Counted from the first letter of the stretch, positions 1-9,028 are shown. The stretch: DNA of 64,000 nucleotides from Spongiactinospora sp. TRM90649 (GCF_029382225.1 NZ_JARLTC010000002.1:434001-498000), one strand, 5' to 3'. Notes: a model not told the origin generated them from the letters alone. Made by a program: numbers and translations.

Positions 1-565
1 GCACGCCGGTCTCGGCCAGCGCGTCGAGCCAGCCCACCGTGACCCCGGTGGCGTCGGTGCCGCCGAAGAAGCACAGCACGTGCGGTATGCCCCCGGCCGG
101 AACCGACCGGTATCTCCGTACGTCATCGCGGAGCAGCACGTAACGGGTGCCGGCCAGCACCGGCAGGCCCACGTGGCGGTCCTCCGCGCCGAGGTTCTGG
201 TCGAGGTAGAGGTCGGCGGACTGCCCCCGGGTGTCGCCGTCGATGATCGCGAGCACCGGGATGCCCGCCCGGCGCAGCGCCATCCCGGTCTCGGGGGGCA
301 GTTCGTAGGAGTCGAGCACCACCGAGTCGAGGCCCAGGGCGGCGGCCTGCGCGCCGAGCGCCTCGGGGCCTGGCCGCGCGGGCACCAGCGGCAGCCCCCG
401 GCGCTGGAGCTGGGCCGCCGCCCACGACAGCCCGCCCAGGTCGCCCAGGAAGACGACCTCGATGCCGCGGGCGCCCAGTTCCTCGGCCAGCGCCACGCAC
501 CGCACCAGATGGCCGACGCCGACCCCGGGGCCGGCGTCGCAGCGTATCCCCACCCGGCGTCTCAC
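1..565 (-). CDS. pseG: PseG-like nucleotide-sugar hydrolase (partial, 3' end outside window)
   Basis: This is probably the UDP-2,4-diacetamido-2,4,6-trideoxy-altrose hydrolase of pseudaminic acid synthesis, which removes UDP from the PseB/PseC product. Translating the reverse strand from a GTG at 565 gives a continuous frame opening VGIRCDAGPGVGVGHLVRC, the G-x-G-H-x-x-R loop typical of PseG/SpsG (GT28-like fold). Further on, about residues 158-163, FFGGTD resembles the start of the C-terminal nucleotide-binding lobe. About 188 codons are visible and the gene runs off the left edge. The GTG overlaps the stop of the upstream cytidylyltransferase by GTGA, so the two are probably translationally coupled. 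The assignment rests on motif and context; SpsG-type proteins of other nonulosonate pathways look alike. Confidence 0.75.
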   Translation of the reverse strand, partial: MRRRVGIRCDAGPGVGVGHLVRCVALAEELGARGIEVVFLGDLGGLSWAAAQLQRRGLPLVPARPGPEALGAQAAALGLDSVVLDSYELPPETGMALRRAGIPVLAIIDGDTRGQSADLYLDQNLGAEDRHVGLPVLAGTRYVLLRDDVRRYRSVPAGGIPHVLCFFGGTDATGVTVGWLDALAETGV

Positions 566-1290
566 GCCTCCTGCAGCTCCTTCTGGCGCACGTGGGCGTT
601 GATCCCGGCCAGCTCGGGGCGATCTCGCAGCCACCGCACCAGCGTGCCGACCGGCATCGGGTCGTCGCCGACATGACCGGCGATCGCCTGGATGAGCCGC
701 CAGTCGTCCTCGGTGTCGAGGGTGACCCGCAGGTCGTCGGCGGCGGGCGGGTAGCCCAGGCCGAGCACCTTGAAGCGTTCGGCGTGCGTGTAGACGTAGG
801 AGGTCACGTGGACGCGGTGGTAGCCGGTGGCGAGGCGGTCGGCCTCCTCCAGCGCGCCACGCCCGACGATCTCGACGTCGGTGCCGCGCGGCAGCGTGCC
901 GCCGAGCCCGGTGGCCGCGTAGTCGAGCCCGGGGACCGCCCGGAAGACGCTTGCCACCTCGGCGACCAGGCCGGGGTCGAGCAGCGGGCAGTCGGCGGTG
1001 AAGCGCGCGACCGCGTCGGCCGGGCGGTCCCGCAGCGCGGCGGCGAACCTGGCCAGGACGTCGTCCACGGGGCCGCGGTGGCAGGCGACCGACAGCCGGT
1101 CGCACTCGTCGGCGACGGCGTCGTCGGCGGGCTCGGTGGTGGTGGCGACCACGAGGTCGTCGAGCGCCGCCGACGAGCGCGCGGCGCGCACCACCCAGCC
1201 GAGCACGGACCTGCCGGACAGCTCCCGCAACACCTTGCCGGGCAGCCGTGTGGACCCCATGCGAGCTTGGACAATCCCGATAATACGCAC
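562..1290 (-). CDS. SpsF-type CMP-nonulosonate cytidylyltransferase
   Basis: This is a nucleotidyltransferase (242 aa) that probably activates pseudaminic acid with CTP in the cytoplasm, the role of PseF. The N-terminus, GIVQARMGSTRLPGKVL, is the signature of SpsF-type cytidylyltransferases; a central TADCPLLDP gives the metal-binding Asp. The GTG start at 1290 places the first beta-strand at residue 2, so little can precede it. It lies head-to-head with pseB and overlaps the downstream PseG-like gene by 4 bases. SpsF-type enzymes act in both spore-coat and pseudaminic acid pathways, so the exact sugar substrate is inferred from the adjacent pseB and pseC, not from this protein. Confidence 0.8.
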   Translation of the reverse strand: MRIIGIVQARMGSTRLPGKVLRELSGRSVLGWVVRAARSSAALDDLVVATTTEPADDAVADECDRLSVACHRGPVDDVLARFAAALRDRPADAVARFTADCPLLDPGLVAEVASVFRAVPGLDYAATGLGGTLPRGTDVEIVGRGALEEADRLATGYHRVHVTSYVYTHAERFKVLGLGYPPAADDLRVTLDTEDDWRLIQAIAGHVGDDPMPVGTLVRWLRDRPELAGINAHVRQKELQEA

Positions 1291-1397
1291 CGTTGCCCCA
1301 TTCCCCCGTGTGACAGTGAGTGCCTATCCGGTCGCGCTATGCTACCGGCTCGACCGGACCGGAAGCATCCGGCAGTCTCAAAACTCGGGGGAGTCAC
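1291..1397. promoter_or_regulatory. Divergent promoter region between cytidylyltransferase and pseB
   Basis: The 107-bp gap separates two divergent sugar operons and must hold both promoters. It is more AT-rich than its surroundings. A TATGCT hexamer at 1338-1343 could be a -10 element for pseB, and a GGGGGAG ribosome binding site lies at 1387-1393. No clear operator was seen. The promoter is inferred from position. Confidence 0.4.
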
Positions 1398-2381
1398 GTG
1401 GGCGTTCTGACCGGATCATCGATCCTGATCACCGGGGGAACGGGGTCGTTCGGCAAGGCGTTCATCCGCTATGCCCTGGATCGGCTGGCCCCCCGCCGGC
1501 TGGTGGTCTTCTCCAGGGACGAGCTGAAACAGTACGAGGCCCGTCAGCAGTTCGGCGACGACGACCGGCTGCGCTGGTTCATCGGCGACGTCCGCGACCG
1601 CGACCGGCTGGTCCGCGCCATGCACGGCGTCGACCACGTCGTCCACGCCGCCGCGCTCAAGCAGGTCGACACCGCCGAGTACAACCCCTTCGAATACGTC
1701 CGAACCAACATCGCGGGCTCGCAGAACGTGGTGGAGGCGGCCATCGACACGGGGGTGCGCAAGGTCGTCGCGCTGTCCACCGACAAGGCGTCCAGCCCGA
1801 TCAACCTGTACGGCGCGACCAAGCTGGTCGCCGACAAGCTGTTCGTGTCGGCCAACCACTACGCCGCCGGGCATCCCACCAGGTTCGCCGTGGTCCGCTA
1901 CGGCAACGTGGTCGGCAGCCGGGGCTCGGTCGTGCCGTTCTTCCTGCGCCTGGCCAAGGAGGGCGGCAGCATCCCGCTCACCGACAAGCGGATGACCCGG
2001 TTCTGGATCACCCTGCCGCAGGCCGTCAGGTTCGTGGTCGAGTCCTTCGACATGATGCAGGGCGGCGAGCTGTACGTCCCGCGCATCCCCAGCATGCGGC
2101 TGCTCGACCTGGCCGAGGCGCTGGCCCCCGACTCCCCCACCTACGAGATCGGCATCCGGCCGGGCGAGAAGCTGCACGAGGAGATGATCGCCCCCGACGA
2201 CGGCCGCAGAACGCTGCGGCTGGCCGACCGCTACGTGGTCCTGCCCACCATCGCGACCTGGGGCTACGTCCCGCCGCAGGCGGGCGAGACGGTCCCGGAG
2301 GGCTTCTCCTACCGTTCCGACGGCAACGACCAGTGGCTGACCGTGGCTCAGCTACGCGAGATGATCTCGGCGGAGGTCTGA
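1398..2381 (+). CDS. pseB: UDP-N-acetylglucosamine 4,6-dehydratase (inverting) PseB
   Basis: This enzyme catalyses the first step of pseudaminic acid synthesis: C6 dehydration with C5 epimerisation of UDP-GlcNAc, NADP-dependent, in the cytoplasm. The 327-aa protein has the Rossmann motif ILITGGTGSFGKAF near the N-terminus, then YSRDEL-type VFSRDELKQYE, ALSTDKA, and the catalytic Y-x-x-x-K (YGATK, Tyr138/Lys142). RYGNVVGSRGSVVPFF and MTRFWITL are hallmark PseB blocks. Start: GTG 1398 with GGGGGAG 5 nt upstream; an upstream in-frame start at 1320 would add 26 unconserved residues inside the promoter. Its stop overlaps pseC by one base (TGATG). The FlaA1/CapD family is broader, but the full-length similarity to PseB is strong. 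Confidence 0.93.
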   Translation: MGVLTGSSILITGGTGSFGKAFIRYALDRLAPRRLVVFSRDELKQYEARQQFGDDDRLRWFIGDVRDRDRLVRAMHGVDHVVHAAALKQVDTAEYNPFEYVRTNIAGSQNVVEAAIDTGVRKVVALSTDKASSPINLYGATKLVADKLFVSANHYAAGHPTRFAVVRYGNVVGSRGSVVPFFLRLAKEGGSIPLTDKRMTRFWITLPQAVRFVVESFDMMQGGELYVPRIPSMRLLDLAEALAPDSPTYEIGIRPGEKLHEEMIAPDDGRRTLRLADRYVVLPTIATWGYVPPQAGETVPEGFSYRSDGNDQWLTVAQLREMISAEV

Positions 2382-3505
2382 TGCTCCCCTACGGCCGGCA
2401 GTCCATCGCCGACGTCGACGTCGAGGCGGTCTGCGAGGTGCTGCGCGGCGACTGGCTGACCACCGGTCCCGCCGTCGCCGCGTTCGAGGCCGAGCTGGCG
2501 CTGTGGACGGGCGGCGTGCCGTGCGTCAGCGTCACCTCGGGCACCGCCGCCCTGCACACCGCCTACATCGCGGCAGGGGTGCGTCCCGGCGACGAGGTCG
2601 TCACCTCGCCGCTGACCTTCGTGGCCACCGCCTCCGCCGCCTGCCTGCTGGGCGCGCGGGTGGTGTTCGCCGACATCGAGCCCGACACCGGCGCGCTGCA
2701 CCCGGACGCCGCCCGCGCGGCGGCCACCCCGTGCACCCGCGTGGTCACGGCCGTCGACTACGCGGGCCATCCCGCCGACTACGACGCGCTGCGCGAGGTC
2801 ACCGACGCGGCGGGCGCGATCCTGGTCGCCGACGCCGCGCACTCCATCGGGTCCCGCTACAAGGACCGGCCGGTGGGGTCGCTGGCCGACCTCACGACGT
2901 TCTCGTTCTTCCCCACCAAGACGGTCACCACGGCCGAGGGCGGGGCGGTGGCCGCCGAAGACCCCCGGCTGCTGTCGGCCGCCGCGCTGTTCCGCAGCCA
3001 CGGCGTGGTCCGCGATCCCCGGCTGATGCGCCGTCCGGGCGAGGGCGAGTGGTATCACGAGGCGCAGTCGTTCGGGCTCAACTACCGGTTGCCCGACGTG
3101 CTGTGCGCGCTCGGCATCAGCCAGCTCCGGCGGCTGCCCGCGTTCCGGGCGCGGCGCGTCGAGCTGGCCGCGCGCTACGACGCCGCGCTCGCGGCGGCCG
3201 ACGGGCTGAGCCTGCCCGCGCGCCGGACGTACGCCGACCCGGCCTGGCACCTGTACCCGGTGCGGATCCACGGCGGGCGCAGGCGCGAGGTCTACGACCG
3301 GATGCGCGCGGCGGGGATCGGCGTCCAGGTGAACTACATCCCCGCCTACTGGCATCCGGTCTTCGAGGACCTCGGCTACCGGCGCGGTATGTGCCCCGAC
3401 GCCGAGGCGTACTACGCCGAGCAGCTCTCGCTGCCGCTGTTCCCGGGCCTCACCGATGGGGCCCAGGATCGCGTCATCGCGGAGCTGCTGGCCGTCCTGG
3501 AATAG
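2381..3505 (+). CDS. pseC: UDP-4-amino-4,6-dideoxy-N-acetyl-altrosamine transaminase PseC
   Basis: A PLP-dependent DegT/DnrJ/EryC1 aminotransferase (374 aa) that aminates C4 of the PseB product using glutamate. It opens MLPYGRQSIADVDVEAV, as PseC proteins do. Other conserved blocks are VTSGTAALHTAY, the PLP-phosphate region, VADAAHSIGS with the ring-stacking Asp, and SFFPTKTVTTAEGGAV, where Lys180 is the Schiff-base lysine. The C-terminal GVQVNYIPAYWHP matches the PseC active-site segment. The ATG at 2381 overlaps the pseB stop, so the two form one operon. The stop at 3505 is 4 nt from the convergent methyltransferase gene; no terminator is visible in that gap. Confidence 0.92.
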   Translation: MLPYGRQSIADVDVEAVCEVLRGDWLTTGPAVAAFEAELALWTGGVPCVSVTSGTAALHTAYIAAGVRPGDEVVTSPLTFVATASAACLLGARVVFADIEPDTGALHPDAARAAATPCTRVVTAVDYAGHPADYDALREVTDAAGAILVADAAHSIGSRYKDRPVGSLADLTTFSFFPTKTVTTAEGGAVAAEDPRLLSAAALFRSHGVVRDPRLMRRPGEGEWYHEAQSFGLNYRLPDVLCALGISQLRRLPAFRARRVELAARYDAALAAADGLSLPARRTYADPAWHLYPVRIHGGRRREVYDRMRAAGIGVQVNYIPAYWHPVFEDLGYRRGMCPDAEAYYAEQLSLPLFPGLTDGAQDRVIAELLAVLE

Positions 3506-3509
3506 GTGA

Positions 3510-4385
3510 TCACTTGGCGCGGCGGCGCAGGCGGCGGCGGAGCCGCGTGGGCATCAGGATCCGCATCAGTCGTTTGTGCAGCGGCTTCCTGCGCTTGTGC
3601 CGCGCCTTGGTGTTCCAGCGGGGCGCGACCGGTGCGGGCTCGGCGGGCAATGGCAACGTCTGCTCCTTTTCCTCTTCCTCCTCCGGCAGGCCCGGCGCCT
3701 GCGGAGTCTCCGCGCCCGGGGCGCGGTCCAGGTGGATCACCGTGCGCCCGGCGACGGGCTCGGTGTGCGAGATCCACTCGTCGGGGTGCCCGGCCAGCCA
3801 CCGAGTCAGTTCCTCCTGCGGCGTGCCCGCGTCGCCCCAGGTGCCGTAGAACTTCTGCGGCGTCAGGCAGATCGGGTGCAGGCCGTGCGCGGTCACCGCC
3901 TCCCACACGGCGGCGGCGATGCCCGGCGCTCCCTCGAAGCGGTAGTCGTCCACCACCACGATGCCCTCGGCGACCAGCAGCTTGCGGGCCGCCGCGAGGT
4001 CGTCGCGGACGTCTTCGTAGGCACGGGACGCCGCCAGGTGGGCGAACCTGCACGAGTCGGGCTCGACGTGGTCCAGGATGACGGTGGACGGCCCCTGCAC
4101 GATCTCCGGGAGCCGCTGGTGGAAGGCCAGGTAGTTGGACTCGAACCCGCCGCGCAGCCCGGCCTGGTCGAACCGGTCGCACACCACGAACCGCTCCTCC
4201 TCGCGGCGGTGGCGGCCGATCACGATGGCGCTCTTGCCCTGGTCGGCGCCCAGCTCGACGAGGTCGCCCGGGGTGAAGAAGCGGGCCTGGTAGCCGAGCA
4301 GCCAGTCGAAGACGCGCATGTCGGTCTCGTGGAGCCGGCCGGGTATGTTGTCGAGCGTCCAGGGCGCCGCGGGCAGTGCAGTCAA
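3510..4385 (-). CDS. Class I SAM-dependent methyltransferase (Methyltransf_24 type)
   Basis: A cytoplasmic methyltransferase of about 291 aa, probably modifying a glycan or its precursor. The core contains DLVELGADQGKSAIVIG (SAM-binding motif I), VVCDRFD (motif II acidic residue) and IVVVDDYRFEGAPG (the VDD segment of the Methyltransf_24 fold). Start: TTG 4385 overlaps the upstream glycosyltransferase stop (TTGA), with AAAGGA about 10 nt upstream; the first ATG is at 4320 and would remove part of the N-terminus. The last 60 residues are unusual: a Glu-rich run followed by a strongly basic tail rich in Arg and Lys, perhaps for membrane or nucleic-acid contact. The substrate cannot be told. Confidence 0.75.
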   Translation of the reverse strand: MTALPAAPWTLDNIPGRLHETDMRVFDWLLGYQARFFTPGDLVELGADQGKSAIVIGRHRREEERFVVCDRFDQAGLRGGFESNYLAFHQRLPEIVQGPSTVILDHVEPDSCRFAHLAASRAYEDVRDDLAAARKLLVAEGIVVVDDYRFEGAPGIAAAVWEAVTAHGLHPICLTPQKFYGTWGDAGTPQEELTRWLAGHPDEWISHTEPVAGRTVIHLDRAPGAETPQAPGLPEEEEEKEQTLPLPAEPAPVAPRWNTKARHKRRKPLHKRLMRILMPTRLRRRLRRRAK

Positions 4386-6310
4386 CGCGGATCGGTCCTT
4401 TCTCTGAGAACCAGGTTGCAGTTGCCGGACCGCGTCACCACGAACCGGCGGTGGTCGGCCTCCCCCTCGACGTGCTCGGCGGAGTCGAACGCGAGGGGCA
4501 CGGCGCGGGCGCCCCGGTGCCGCAGGGCGAACCGCCAGGCCGTCCCGGAGCCGATGCCCGCCAGCGGGATGTCGGCGGTGAACCGCGACACGCCCCCCGC
4601 GCGAGAACCGTCCAGTTCGGCGGGGAACGCGACCCCTGCGGCCGTCTCGTCCTGCGGGACCACGGCGACCTCGGCGGGCGGCGGCAGGTTGGCCCGCGCC
4701 CAGCCCGAGATGCGCAGCCCCGCGCCCTGGGGGACGCACCGGGTCACGGCGGCGCGGGCGCACCGCACGCGCAGCCGCAGGCGGCGGTGGTTGCCGACGG
4801 CCGGGATGATCCACAGCCCGTCGCCGATCCGCAGCGGCCCCTGGCCGAACAACGGGTCGGCGGCCGGGGCGGCCACGCCGGTCTCCAGGTCAAGGCCGCG
4901 CCCGGCCAGCTCGGCGCGGATCTGCCAGGTGCCCTCGGCGTCCTCGCACTCGGCGAGCGGCAGCGTCTCGCCCAGGTCGAGTTCGAAACGGACCTCGTCG
5001 CCGTCGGCGACGATCGCCGCGGCCTCGCCGTGCGCGGCCGTGCCGGGTGCCAGCCGCCACTGCCCGAGCGGGACGGCACGGCCCTCCTTGCCGCCCTGGC
5101 GCAGCGCGAGCCGCAGCCGGGCGCCCGCGAGGTCGGCGACCCCGGCGCCGGGCAGCCAGATCCGGCCCTGGGCGCGCAGGCCGCCGCCGCCGAACCGCAG
5201 GCGGTCGACCCCGGCGCGCAGCCGCAGCTCCCCGGTGACGTCGTGGCTGTCGGCCGGGATCCGGCGGTCGCCGCGCAGCGGGTAGTCCGCGTACCAGCGG
5301 CGACGGCGCAGCCCGCCGGGCCTGACCCGCACCGGCGCGTCGGTGTCGTGCGCGAGCACCGAGCGCAGCTCGGGCAGCATCCGCCGATGCAGCAGCCGCA
5401 GTTGCAGCCGGGTCAGCGCGGGCACCGCCCGCCAGGTCTCCTCCTCGACCCCGTCGAGGTAGTCGCAGGCGAGTTCGAGGAGCGGATCGCGCTCCTCGGG
5501 GCTCAGCGCCACCACGGCCTCGGCCGCCACGCGCAGGTCGATCTCCATCGACTCGGCGTCCAGCAGCGGCTTCAGCTCCGGGGCGCGGACCTCCAGGAAC
5601 GCGGCCGTCTCGGTGACCGACAGCAGCCGGTCGCGGACGTTCTCCGGCTCCAGGCGGCGCTGGGTGATGGAGCCCGCGCCGTCGTCGCGCTCGCGCCAGT
5701 GGTAGACGACCTCGGAGTGGACGTCCACGCCGTCGGCGAGCACGTGCGCCGGGATCATCACCGGCTGGTCCTCGTACATCCGGGCCGGGAAGGCGAGGCC
5801 GTGGGCGTCCCAGAACGCGCGGCGGAAGACCTTGTTCCAGGCCATCCGGTCGCGGACCAGCTCGGTGTGCGCGCTGATGTGGGTGCGCGGCAAGGTCGCG
5901 GCGAACGCCTCCCGGTGCGCCCACGACTGGGTCAGCCTGCGGCCGGTCAGCCGCCGCACGTTGCCGCAGGCGAGGTCGGAGCCGGTGCGTTCGAGCGAGG
6001 AGACCAGCAACTGGTACGCCCTGGGCGGGATCACGTCGTCGCTGTCGGCGAAGGCCAGGTAGCGGCCGGTCGCGGCGGCGGCCCCGGCGTTGCGCGCGGG
6101 GCCGAGCCCGGCGTTGGGCTGGGTGATCAGCCGGAAGCGCGGATCGGCCGCCGCGTAGGCCGCCGCCGTCGCGGCGCTCGCGTCGGCGGAGCCGTCGTCC
6201 ACGCAGATCACCTCGAAATCGCTGAGGGTCTGCGCGGCGATCGACGCCAGGCAGGCGTCGATGTACTTCTCGACGTTGTAGAACGGGACTACGACCGACA
6301 AGAGCGGCAC
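4382..6310 (-). CDS. Family 2 glycosyltransferase with long C-terminal beta-rich extension
   Basis: An inverting GT2 glycosyltransferase of 642 aa that transfers a sugar during surface glycan assembly. Residues 1-230 form the GT-A domain: LLSVVVPFYNVEKYIDACL, VDDGSADAS, NAGLGPARNAG and the metal-binding D-x-D in FADSDDVIP. The middle is helical, and the last 300 residues are rich in short beta-strands that do not match a family I can name. Start: GTG 6310 with GGGAGGAG 8 nt upstream; an upstream ATG at 6352 would overlap the preceding gene. It sits between two methyltransferase genes in a tightly packed minus-strand operon, so it probably acts on the same glycan as the pseudaminic acid genes. 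Donor and acceptor are unknown. Confidence 0.85.
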   Translation of the reverse strand: MPLLSVVVPFYNVEKYIDACLASIAAQTLSDFEVICVDDGSADASAATAAAYAAADPRFRLITQPNAGLGPARNAGAAAATGRYLAFADSDDVIPPRAYQLLVSSLERTGSDLACGNVRRLTGRRLTQSWAHREAFAATLPRTHISAHTELVRDRMAWNKVFRRAFWDAHGLAFPARMYEDQPVMIPAHVLADGVDVHSEVVYHWRERDDGAGSITQRRLEPENVRDRLLSVTETAAFLEVRAPELKPLLDAESMEIDLRVAAEAVVALSPEERDPLLELACDYLDGVEEETWRAVPALTRLQLRLLHRRMLPELRSVLAHDTDAPVRVRPGGLRRRRWYADYPLRGDRRIPADSHDVTGELRLRAGVDRLRFGGGGLRAQGRIWLPGAGVADLAGARLRLALRQGGKEGRAVPLGQWRLAPGTAAHGEAAAIVADGDEVRFELDLGETLPLAECEDAEGTWQIRAELAGRGLDLETGVAAPAADPLFGQGPLRIGDGLWIIPAVGNHRRLRLRVRCARAAVTRCVPQGAGLRISGWARANLPPPAEVAVVPQDETAAGVAFPAELDGSRAGGVSRFTADIPLAGIGSGTAWRFALRHRGARAVPLAFDSAEHVEGEADHRRFVVTRSGNCNLVLRERTDPR

Positions 6311-6326
6311 TTCGGATACTCCTCCC

Positions 6327-8129
6327 TCAGCCTCGCCGTACCAGGCGGGCACCGGTTCGCAGCGGCCAGGTCATGCCGCGCACCGCGCGGTTGGCGAACG
6401 AGTGGCGCATGGCCACCACCTTCCTGCGGGCCCGGCGCAGCTTGCGCCGGGTCCTGCGCAGTTCGCGCTCACGGCCGGTGAGCTTGATCTCCAGGCGGTC
6501 GATCCGGGCCTGCGCCGAGGTCAGCGACTCCCGCATGCGGTCGCGGGCGGCGAGCACCACCCGGTAGGTCTCGGGCGGCGACGCCTGCGGCGCGGCGGTG
6601 CCGAGCGTGGCGGCGAGGTCGGCGTCCAGGGCCTTGGCCTCGGCCAGGGCTCCGGCGTCGAAGGGCAGGCCGCACAGCGCGAGCAGGGTGCCGGTGAGGC
6701 GGTCGGCGTCGAGGTCCCACGGCCAGGGGTGGTGGTGGCCGCCGGCGAGCAGGCCGTCGGCGAACCGCCACAGCACCCGGGACAGCGCCACCGGCAGCGG
6801 CACGGGGGCCAGCAGCGACCAGCCGGGGTCGATCGGCCACGGCCGGTCGTCGTCCCAGGCCAGGTTGTCGGTGGTGGCGAAGGCCAGGTGGCCGGGCAGC
6901 AGGCCGTCCACGGCCTGGCGGGACAGCCAGCCGCACAGCGACCGCAGCGTCTCACGGACGCGCGGCAGGTCGTCGAAGGCGCAGGCGGTGAGCAGCACCT
7001 CGTCCAGCAGCCGCCCCTGCGGGAGGGGGCCGGACAGGGCGTCGGGCTCGCGCAGCACGCGGTCCATGCGGAGAGTCGCGGCGACCGGGAGGGGACGGCG
7101 GGTCCAGGTGCCGTAGATCTCGTCGTGGACCAGCTCGCACACGCGGGTCCACGGGTGCTCGCAGATGTTGTCCTCGACCAGCGCGGCGGGGGTGGGGAAC
7201 GTGTCGGACGCGTAGGGCTCCGGACGGTGGGCGACCGTCAGCCACAGCGGCGCGAGGCGGTCGGCCAGGCCGTACTTGAACGCCTTGGCGGCCAGGCGCA
7301 CCGGGTCGGCGATCACCTGCCTGCCGTGGTGGCGCTGCGCGCAGGCGGCGACGGTCACCGCGTCGGGCAACGGCGGCGCGCCGTTCAGGGTCTCCACCGA
7401 GAACAGCGCGCGGGGCGCGTGCGCCGACGGGAACCCGGCGTAGCAGACGCGTTCGGCCAGCCCGTGGGAGTGCAGCTCGCGGGTCACGGCCTCGTGGCGG
7501 GCCGGGTAGGTGGGGTCGAGCCCGGCGGGGAACCAGTCGCCGTCGGTCCGTTCGTACGGCTTGGCCTCGACGAAGGCGTCCATGCCGAGATCGTTCCTGG
7601 TGGCCAGGACGAGCGTGCCGCCCTCCGACACCAGGCCCGTGACCTGGGCGAGCGTGTCGCGCCAGGTGTGGCCGGGCGACTCGGCCGAGTGCACCCGGTC
7701 GAACCCGTCGAGCGCGCAGACGACGTCGAACGGCGGCAGGTCGGGCAGCTTGTCGAGCCGTCCGCAGTAGACGGTGAATGCGGGCACCCCGAGGTGGCCC
7801 CGGCCGAGACGGCAGGCGTCGGGGTGGGAGCGGAGCACCACGGCCACCGACGCGGCGCGCTCGGCGACCCAGGAGACGAAGTCCTCCGGGTGCGGGCCGA
7901 CGAGCAGCACGGCTGCGCCGTCGGGCATGATCCGGCGCAGCAGTTCACGGACGGCCTGCCCGCAGCGCGGCGGCCCCGCCGCACGGCAGGGGGCGGTGGC
8001 TTGCGCGGCGGGATGGTCGCTCTCCGGCGGCGCCGGGTCGTCGGACCACAGCAGCATCTCCCCGCCGACCAGGCGGACGTTTGGCGGGAGGTCGGCCACC
8101 CGCGCCGGTTCGTCGGCGGTCATGCGCAT
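6327..8129 (-). CDS. Putative methyltransferase-fold protein with basic coiled-coil C-terminus
   Basis: A 600-aa protein I do not recognise as a named family. Residues about 75-200 look like a class I methyltransferase: VLLVGPHPEDFVSW near motif I, FDVVCALDGFDRVH as the post-motif acidic strand, and LVSEGGTLVLATRND as the motif III strand. The middle region is rich in Trp and His and has no clear motif. Residues 520-580 are a predicted coiled coil with a dense Arg/Lys stretch, which also resembles the basic tail of the methyltransferase at 3510. The ATG at 8129 overlaps the upstream gene by 10 bases, and the stop is 17 nt from the GT2 start, so all four minus-strand genes are probably one transcript. 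A role in glycan methylation is an inference. Confidence 0.6.
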   Translation of the reverse strand: MRMTADEPARVADLPPNVRLVGGEMLLWSDDPAPPESDHPAAQATAPCRAAGPPRCGQAVRELLRRIMPDGAAVLLVGPHPEDFVSWVAERAASVAVVLRSHPDACRLGRGHLGVPAFTVYCGRLDKLPDLPPFDVVCALDGFDRVHSAESPGHTWRDTLAQVTGLVSEGGTLVLATRNDLGMDAFVEAKPYERTDGDWFPAGLDPTYPARHEAVTRELHSHGLAERVCYAGFPSAHAPRALFSVETLNGAPPLPDAVTVAACAQRHHGRQVIADPVRLAAKAFKYGLADRLAPLWLTVAHRPEPYASDTFPTPAALVEDNICEHPWTRVCELVHDEIYGTWTRRPLPVAATLRMDRVLREPDALSGPLPQGRLLDEVLLTACAFDDLPRVRETLRSLCGWLSRQAVDGLLPGHLAFATTDNLAWDDDRPWPIDPGWSLLAPVPLPVALSRVLWRFADGLLAGGHHHPWPWDLDADRLTGTLLALCGLPFDAGALAEAKALDADLAATLGTAAPQASPPETYRVVLAARDRMRESLTSAQARIDRLEIKLTGRERELRRTRRKLRRARRKVVAMRHSFANRAVRGMTWPLRTGARLVRRG

Positions 8130-9028
8130 CTCTCCCGTTCGAGCACCAGGGGCCTGCCGCCGGGTCTGAGGTGACGGCGGGCGTGCCGGTCGGGGTCCCA
8201 GCCGAACAGGGCGCGCAGTTCCTCCGGGCCGGTGAGGTGGGCGAAGCCCAGTTCGTAGGTGGCGATCTCGCGGGCGGCGACCGGGTCCACGCTGGGGCCG
8301 TGCAGCTCGGGGTAGAGCCGCATGCGGCGGGCGGTGCCGCCGTACTCGGGGCGTTCCTCGGCCAGGGTCATCGGGTCGCCGTAGACGGCGATGTCGCAGC
8401 CGACGGACGCGCCGTAGAGGATGGCGCTGGTGAGCCGGTTGGAGGCGACACGCCGGTGGCTGCGGAGTTCGGCGAGCTGGCGGAGCAGGAAGTCGCGGCC
8501 CTTCTGGTCCCAGCGGGAACCACGTTCACCATGGCAGATAACCCGGAAGCCCGCTTTTTCGTACCATTTCCGGATTTCGGGGTTGCGGTATTCCAGCCAG
8601 TAAAGGCACACCGTCACCGGGCCGGTCTCCACGTCCCTGATCTCGTCCACCAGGCGCGCGTGGTCGCCGTGCACGGCGTGCTTCTCCCAGCCGTGGAACG
8701 GGTACCAGATGGTGCCCTCCCGCGCCGGCGCCGCGCCCGCGTCGGTCATGTGCGGCTCCATGGCCAGCAGGTACGCCCAGGGCGAGCCGATCACGTAGTG
8801 GCCGCGCCGTCCCATGGACCAGCCCCGCCGCGCCAGCACGTCCGACCAGACGAAACGCGGGTAGCCGGAGGTGCACCAGCGGTCGTTGGGCGGGAACCCG
8901 TGCAGGTAGTTCCAGCCGTGCTGGACGAAGCCGCGGATGCGCGGCACCTGGCGCTGCTGCAGCCGACTGATCCCGCAATAGCGGGCGAATATCCGCGAAT
9001 GCCCGTACCAATGATTGGACTCGTCCAT
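8120..9028 (-). CDS. Unrecognised polysaccharide-biosynthesis-type protein
   Basis: A soluble 302-aa protein without a signal peptide or membrane segment. Block order: HGWNYLHGFPPNDRWC near residue 40, WYPFHGWEKHAVHGDH near 120, a VTVCLYWLEYRNPEI strand, then SNRLTSAILYGASVGCDIAVYGDP near residue 220. A late block of this form (a TSN-like loop followed by YGA and a strand) occurs in GT-B-fold capsule and nonulosonate transferases, so it could be the pseudaminosyltransferase of the cluster; this is inference. ATG 9028 is chosen because GGGGGAG lies just upstream, although spacing is short; an upstream ATG at 9121 adds residues of poor character. It is the first gene of the minus-strand operon. 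Confidence 0.55.
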   Translation of the reverse strand: MDESNHWYGHSRIFARYCGISRLQQRQVPRIRGFVQHGWNYLHGFPPNDRWCTSGYPRFVWSDVLARRGWSMGRRGHYVIGSPWAYLLAMEPHMTDAGAAPAREGTIWYPFHGWEKHAVHGDHARLVDEIRDVETGPVTVCLYWLEYRNPEIRKWYEKAGFRVICHGERGSRWDQKGRDFLLRQLAELRSHRRVASNRLTSAILYGASVGCDIAVYGDPMTLAEERPEYGGTARRMRLYPELHGPSVDPVAAREIATYELGFAHLTGPEELRALFGWDPDRHARRHLRPGGRPLVLERERCA

